From Stramenopiles sp. TOSAG23-2 (taxonomy: Eukaryota; Sar), in NCBI GenBank assembly GCA_900128395.1, contig LT649243.1:64001-74796 (forward strand): a stretch of DNA of 10,796 bases. Direction: 5' to 3'. The notes beneath the pieces were generated by a model, which was not told where the DNA came from, made no database searches, and saw nothing but the letters and a program-made list of their open reading frames with translations. Within the stretch, counting starts at the first letter, position 1; every line of letters starts with the position of its first letter. Below, in pieces: positions 7,616-10,796 of this stretch. The translations under genes were made by a program, and so were the position numbers.

Positions 7616-8548
7616 TCACATCCTGCTCATGATTTCATAATCATCGGAAGGTGTATCCCACCATGGTAATGTTGGCTTTACAACTGCACGTTCCATACCA
7701 GCAGTACGGTGATAAAATCTTGCAGCATATGAATCGGATGTTACCATTTCAATTACTTTGTTTCGATATGGATAATGTACTAATATTATTTGATCCCATT
7801 CTTGTCCTTCGAGTGTATCTTGCTCCGTAATTAAAACAGTTTGACAATTAAATCCCATATAATATGGATATCCTCCGCGACGGAAGATATTAAATCCACC
7901 TCCTTTACCATATCGCCCATATGCTTCTCTTCCTGATATTGGTTCATCTTCAGCTTCTTTTGTACCTGGCTCATAAGTTGCAACTTTTTTATATTTATTT
8001 AAATTCAACATAAACATTTTTTTCTCAGCAAGGTCTTCATTATACATATTAGTTATTTCTGTTTGAATACCATCAACATTTGTAAAAGCCAAGAATTCTT
8101 CCTCTCTTCTTTTATTCCATTTTTTATCTGTTATTGGTGCAATTGTATTCAAAATCCGCGATAATACACTTAGACCACTACTCAAAGTGATTCCAAATGG
8201 TAATCGCGCAGGCTTAAAAGCTAAAACCGTTAATTTACCAACAACACCACTAAACGCTAATGTTTCAAGTTGTTTTAAAACTAGAAATGCAGCATGTTTA
8301 TTTGGCACTTCATCTAATACTAAATCTTCCCCAACAACAGCATTTGTATCGAAGGAACCGCCATAATATCGCAAACCACCTACATCTTTCACAGCTTGCA
8401 AACTGGTTTCAGTCAATGCTTTAATATATGCGGGCCGACCAAGATCATCTACAAAATTTTGTTGTTCATAAAAGGATAATAATGCAACTGGTCCAGATTC
8501 ATGTTGATTTTCAAATGCTAAACCAAATGGTAAAATTTCCGTATCCAT
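7616..8548 (-). CDS. DUF1330-like two-domain alpha/beta-barrel protein
   Basis: The intronless frame encodes 310 residues. The second half (~176-290) resembles bacterial DUF1330 proteins: MFMLNLNKYKK (178-188), SGREAYGRYG (205-214), WDQIILVHYPYRNKVIEMVTS (251-271) and the YHRTAGMERAVV end (279-290). That is the pattern of a ferredoxin-like dimeric barrel. The first half (~18-110) has a similar arrangement (VALLSFYEQQNF, then AYIKA, YYGG, AAFLVLKQLETL) and may be a diverged second copy of the fold. A hydrophobic stretch at ~112-135 links them. Function is unknown; related barrels act on small hydrophobic or aromatic compounds. The C-terminus is SRM, a possible PTS1 peroxisomal signal. The ATG has A at -3 and directly follows an (ATT)5 tract. 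It ends in TGA, convergent with the pyrophosphatase piece. Confidence 0.8.
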   Translation of the reverse strand: MDTEILPFGLAFENQHESGPVALLSFYEQQNFVDDLGRPAYIKALTETSLQAVKDVGGLRYYGGSFDTNAVVGEDLVLDEVPNKHAAFLVLKQLETLAFSGVVGKLTVLAFKPARLPFGITLSSGLSVLSRILNTIAPITDKKWNKRREEEFLAFTNVDGIQTEITNMYNEDLAEKKMFMLNLNKYKKVATYEPGTKEAEDEPISGREAYGRYGKGGGFNIFRRGGYPYYMGFNCQTVLITEQDTLEGQEWDQIILVHYPYRNKVIEMVTSDSYAARFYHRTAGMERAVVKPTLPWWDTPSDDYEIMSRM

Positions 8549-8563
8549 AATAATAATAATAAT
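8549..8563. repeat. (AAT)5 microsatellite abutting the DUF1330-like start codon
   Basis: Five perfect AAT units (ATT on the coding strand) touch the ATG at 8548 with no gap. A change in unit number would alter the leader immediately before the start, and none of the units supplies an upstream start in frame. Confidence 0.85.
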
Positions 8564-8919
8564 TTCAATAATGTAAAATATATAAACACTGTGTACTATA
8601 AATTAGATAAAAGTAAGAAACAAAAAATAAATGATAATCACGGAAGTATAACTATATATAAATTCTATACAGCGTATTGTATATCTAATTGTAATAAATA
8701 TATTATCAAATATACACAAGTGGATAGACTGAGAAAACCTGAAAACCTGGAACTTTGAAATTGTACTTGGTAGTATAGTATTTTGAATCTACTTAAAACA
8801 ACCCTATAAAGAACATGAATAACAGCATCAGTGTTTTGTGGATAATGAATTATTAATTGATCCTATTCCTCCCATTCTCTTTTATCATTACTGCATACAT
8901 TTCACATGTTGGTGATTGT
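8564..8919. other. AT-rich intergenic stretch, nothing recognised
   Basis: This region holds the probable promoter and leader of the DUF1330-like gene and the 3' flank of the small lysine-rich candidate gene. Both strands have frequent stops. I see no RNA gene, repeat family or conserved motif. Confidence 0.5.
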
Positions 8920-9192
8920 TTACAGATATTGATAATCGGTTTCAAATTTTTTATTTACTTCTACATGAAATTCGTCGAATAGCGTGTGTAAACATGTTAC
9001 CGCGTCGTTCGCGTTTTTTCGTTTATCTAAAAACCTTTGTTCATCCTTTGACATATCGTCTTTCAGTTCATCTGTCCAATCACGTTTTTTTTTCTTCTTC
9101 TTTTTCTTGCTTTTGTTACAATTCTTCCTCTTATTTTTAGGAATCTTAGGAATCTCAAAATCTTCATCATCGGGATCAACAGTTCCAGACAT
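8920..9192 (-). CDS. Small lysine-rich hypothetical protein (possibly last exon of a spliced gene)
   Basis: From the ATG at 9192 the frame encodes 90 residues. It has an acidic start (DPDDEDFEIP), a basic middle with eight consecutive Lys and KNKRK/KSKKKK clusters, and a charged, helix-like C-terminal part (DWTDELKDDMSKDEQRFLDKRKNANDAV) ending FETDYQYL. The A at -3 and the amphipathic C-terminal half are like real coding sequence, and the Lys clusters could act as nuclear or nucleolar signals. The frame is open further upstream to an ATG at 9321, but that part is Cys-rich and looks random. A better extension may be a spliced exon at 9423-9527. I recognise no family. Confidence 0.45.
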   Translation of the reverse strand: MSGTVDPDDEDFEIPKIPKNKRKNCNKSKKKKKKKKRDWTDELKDDMSKDEQRFLDKRKNANDAVTCLHTLFDEFHVEVNKKFETDYQYL

Positions 9193-9225
9193 TGTTCGTT
9201 GTATTTGAATGTAAGTGTGTTGTTG

Positions 9226-9422
9226 CTTAAGGTAGGGAATACAGATACATGCACATATGACAGGTGTTGTTGTTTCATATGGAAACTCTCTTTGTTTACA
9301 AACACAACAGCATGTCTGCACAGTTCATTCTTTATATTTTTGTATGCAACCATGCAAATGTAAACACCATGCAATTGCTCATGCATATGTGCAAGTTGCA
9401 AACCACTAACAACTCCATTTAC
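9226..9422 (-). other. Candidate 197-bp spliceosomal intron
   Basis: On the minus strand, AAAAG|GTAAAT at 9423/9422 is a good donor, and a pyrimidine-rich stretch followed by TTAAG ends at 9226. Splicing joins two frames in phase 0: the 5' frame (MRILQTNN... to YNIEK, 9527-9423), which otherwise continues into poor sequence, and the frame of the lysine-rich protein (QQHTYIQIQRTMSG...). The 5' frame also stays open upstream of its ATG through a run of seven Ser with mixed codons (around 9532-9554). This is inference, as no transcript can be checked. Confidence 0.3.
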
Positions 9423-9776
9423 CTTTTCAATGTTGTAAGTCTCATGGAACATTGCATGCATCAATAAGTCATCATCACTTCGATATGCAGTGTTATTACT
9501 ATAGTTGTTTGTTTGTAAAATTCTCATATTGCTGCTTGATGAACTAGATGACCCATTACAAACAATTGTTTCACCTCCTTTTTTTTATTTCTGGTATCAT
9601 TATCATGGAAATTCTCTACTGTAACATATCACACACGGTTTTTGCCCTGCTTTCTCTTTTTTGACATAATTTATCACTCAAGTGGTATAATATAAAGCTT
9701 GATTTTGTATTTACTCAATGTTATGCAATACACATGGCAGTGTTATTACCTGGTGGATGGACCATGAAATTATACT

Positions 9777-9971
9777 ATGCATCAACCAGCTAATGCACTG
9801 TGTTGCGGAGAAAAATGTATTAGGCCAAAACATACCTTTCAATTGGAACCACTTCAAGATGGGGAATATTTCAATGGCTTAATGGATGCTCAAAAAGCAA
9901 CTTGTAAGGACCAAATGAATTTGTTTGATGTAGCCGCAACACATTTATTAATGTTAACCTTCCGGTTTTGA
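9777..9971 (+). CDS. Possible small protein or exon, 64 residues, unrecognised
   Basis: The frame has varied amino-acid content unlike its low-complexity surroundings: MHQPANALCCGEKC, then FQLEPLQDGEYFNGLMDAQ and FDVAATHLLML. Third codon positions are A/T-biased as in the large genes, and the ATG has A at -3. It is preceded by an in-frame TGA and ends in tandem TGA TGA. It could be a short gene, an exon, or the remnant of a decayed gene. No family is recognised. Confidence 0.25.
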   Translation: MHQPANALCCGEKCIRPKHTFQLEPLQDGEYFNGLMDAQKATCKDQMNLFDVAATHLLMLTFRF

Positions 9972-10545
9972 TGAACCAGTCAATTTTTCCTAAACCACTA
10001 CCCAAAAAGTTATAAAGACAAAGATGGCTTCACACCATGCCTGCTATTTACATCCATACATCCTATGTGCCTGCTATATGCTATTCCCATACTAATAGAC
10101 ATAAGCTATAAGATATTTGCTAAGTGTGGCACACTCGAAAAAAAGCAAAACACAATTTTGGCCATACCTGCATAGCATTACTGTAAAATTAGTGTGCAAT
10201 ATGGCAATGGGCAGAGGCAAAATATTATATAATAATGAATAAGATTATTAATATATATTTAAAAAGATCGAGAAGATAAACATATATAGTGTATAGAAAG
10301 ACTGATGGAAACAGGATGAAAGTGATTATATATATCGTATATATCATATATTCATTTCCTTTCCTCCCCATTTGCAAAGGGAAGTGTCTTCCCTCCACCA
10401 TATATATACATTTCATTGTTTGTAATAGAATATATACATACATATATAAATTATTATTATTATTTTTTTTTTTTTGATAATAACTAAATAAATAATAAAA
10501 TATTAAAATCTAAACTATATAAATATATCCAGTAATAATAATAAA
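9972..10545. other. Intergenic region upstream of the 5-phosphatase start
   Basis: These 574 bases should contain the promoter and leader of the 5-phosphatase. GCCTGCTAT occurs twice, near 10039 and 10070. From ~10220 the DNA becomes very AT-rich, with repeated TATATA strings, and ends in a poly-T tract and an (AAT)n leader. Frames here are short and low in complexity. Confidence 0.5.
10451..10475. repeat. TTA/TAT microsatellite followed by a 13-base T run
   Basis: Short TTA units at 10451-10461 lead into an uninterrupted T run at 10463-10475, about 70 bases before the phosphatase start codon. Its position resembles the poly-T tract upstream of the CoA-transferase. Confidence 0.75.
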
Positions 10546-10796
10546 ATGCAACGAGCGACAGTTCTATTAAGTGAAATAGAGGCTAATAATTTAAACCAAG
10601 AAGAGGATTCTAATCAATTAGTAGTATGGTCTGTAACAGTGCCGAAGAAAAAATCTATTATTAGTCAATCCGCATTAGGTGAAAAACAAGTATGTCTTAC
10701 ATTAGATACAGTTGGTAACAATATACAAATAGCAGAATGGCCGAGTGCTGGGGAAGCAAGTGCTTTAGTAGCAGATCTTGCACTTGCAAAAGACAG
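10546..10796 (+). CDS. True N-terminus of the 5-phosphatase (83 codons, runs off right edge)
   Basis: The ATG follows an (AAT)3AAA leader with A at -3. The frame is open to the window end: MQRATVLLSEIEANN..., then SVTVPKKKSIISQSALGEK and CLTLDTVGNNIQIAEWP. From Ser67 on it is identical to the phosphatase reading frame at 6051 and below. Joining 66 codons from here, 38 shared or upstream codons and the 988-residue part predicts a protein of about 1,092 residues. The start of the phosphatase therefore lies 4.7 kb from its body in this window and in opposite orientation. The N-terminal segment looks beta-strand-rich and may complete the PH-like region. Confidence 0.85.
   Translation, partial: MQRATVLLSEIEANNLNQEEDSNQLVVWSVTVPKKKSIISQSALGEKQVCLTLDTVGNNIQIAEWPSAGEASALVADLALAKD
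10742..10796 (+). repeat. Terminal copy of the 55-bp inverted repeat
   Basis: All 55 bases are the exact reverse complement of 5999-6053. The match reaches the last base of the window, so its true length is unknown. Base 10741 is the first difference. Confidence 0.97.

Noticed and set aside
7616-8548. SOUL/heme-binding protein assignment for the 310-residue protein
   Set aside because: First considered because of size and context, but the EAYGRYG and YPYRNKVIEMVTS patterns fit DUF1330-like barrels better, and no SOUL motif is visible.
10225-10477. Overlapping frames on both strands with Ile/Tyr-rich products
   Set aside because: They are translations of TATATA and poly-T sequence with no plausible protein content.

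Overview
The window looks like nuclear DNA of an AT-rich, intron-poor unicellular eukaryote that uses the standard genetic code. The large genes are uninterrupted and A/T-biased at third codon positions. Their starts mostly have A at -3, and AAT and poly-T microsatellites lie between them. There are no Shine-Dalgarno-spaced operons, tRNAs, rRNAs, CRISPR arrays or recognisable transposons. The mix of a K+-independent vacuolar-type H+-pyrophosphatase, a large phosphoinositide 5-phosphatase with a proline-rich tail, a class III CoA-transferase and a DUF1330-like protein would fit a protist such as a stramenopile or other alga-like lineage. The species cannot be named from sequence alone.

Layout: 1-672 (-) is the 5' part of an unrecognised multi-pass membrane protein running off the left edge. 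673-1302 is a divergent intergenic region with simple repeats. 1303-2667 (+) is a complete CaiB/BaiF CoA-transferase ending in the peroxisome-like tripeptide SKM. 2971-6053 (-) is an inositol-polyphosphate 5-phosphatase whose first exon-like piece is missing at this locus. 6054-7463 (+) is the C-terminal ~60% of a type II H+-pyrophosphatase with its N-terminal part missing. 7616-8548 (-) is a two-domain DUF1330-like protein ending in SRM. 8549-10545 is about 2 kb with only small or possibly spliced candidates. 10546-10796 (+) is the true start of the 5-phosphatase gene, which runs into the right edge.

The main discovery is structural. The last 55 bases (10742-10796) are an exact reverse complement of 5999-6053. 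They sit in the same reading frame at the point where the 5-phosphatase is fused head-to-head, with no spacer, to the middle of the pyrophosphatase gene. Both genes are therefore broken at one breakpoint between 6053 and 6054, and the missing 5' end of the phosphatase lies at the far end of the window. The simplest reconstruction is a real gene order of pyrophosphatase (+), DUF1330 (-), phosphatase (+), CoA-transferase (-), membrane protein (+), with an inverted chimera or misassembly in this window. A real inversion or large inverted duplication is the alternative. The exact 55-base overlap ending at the window edge looks like a de Bruijn k-mer overlap.

The genes do not form an operon or one pathway. 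The only shared theme is possible peroxisomal targeting of two soluble enzymes (SKM and SRM C-termini).
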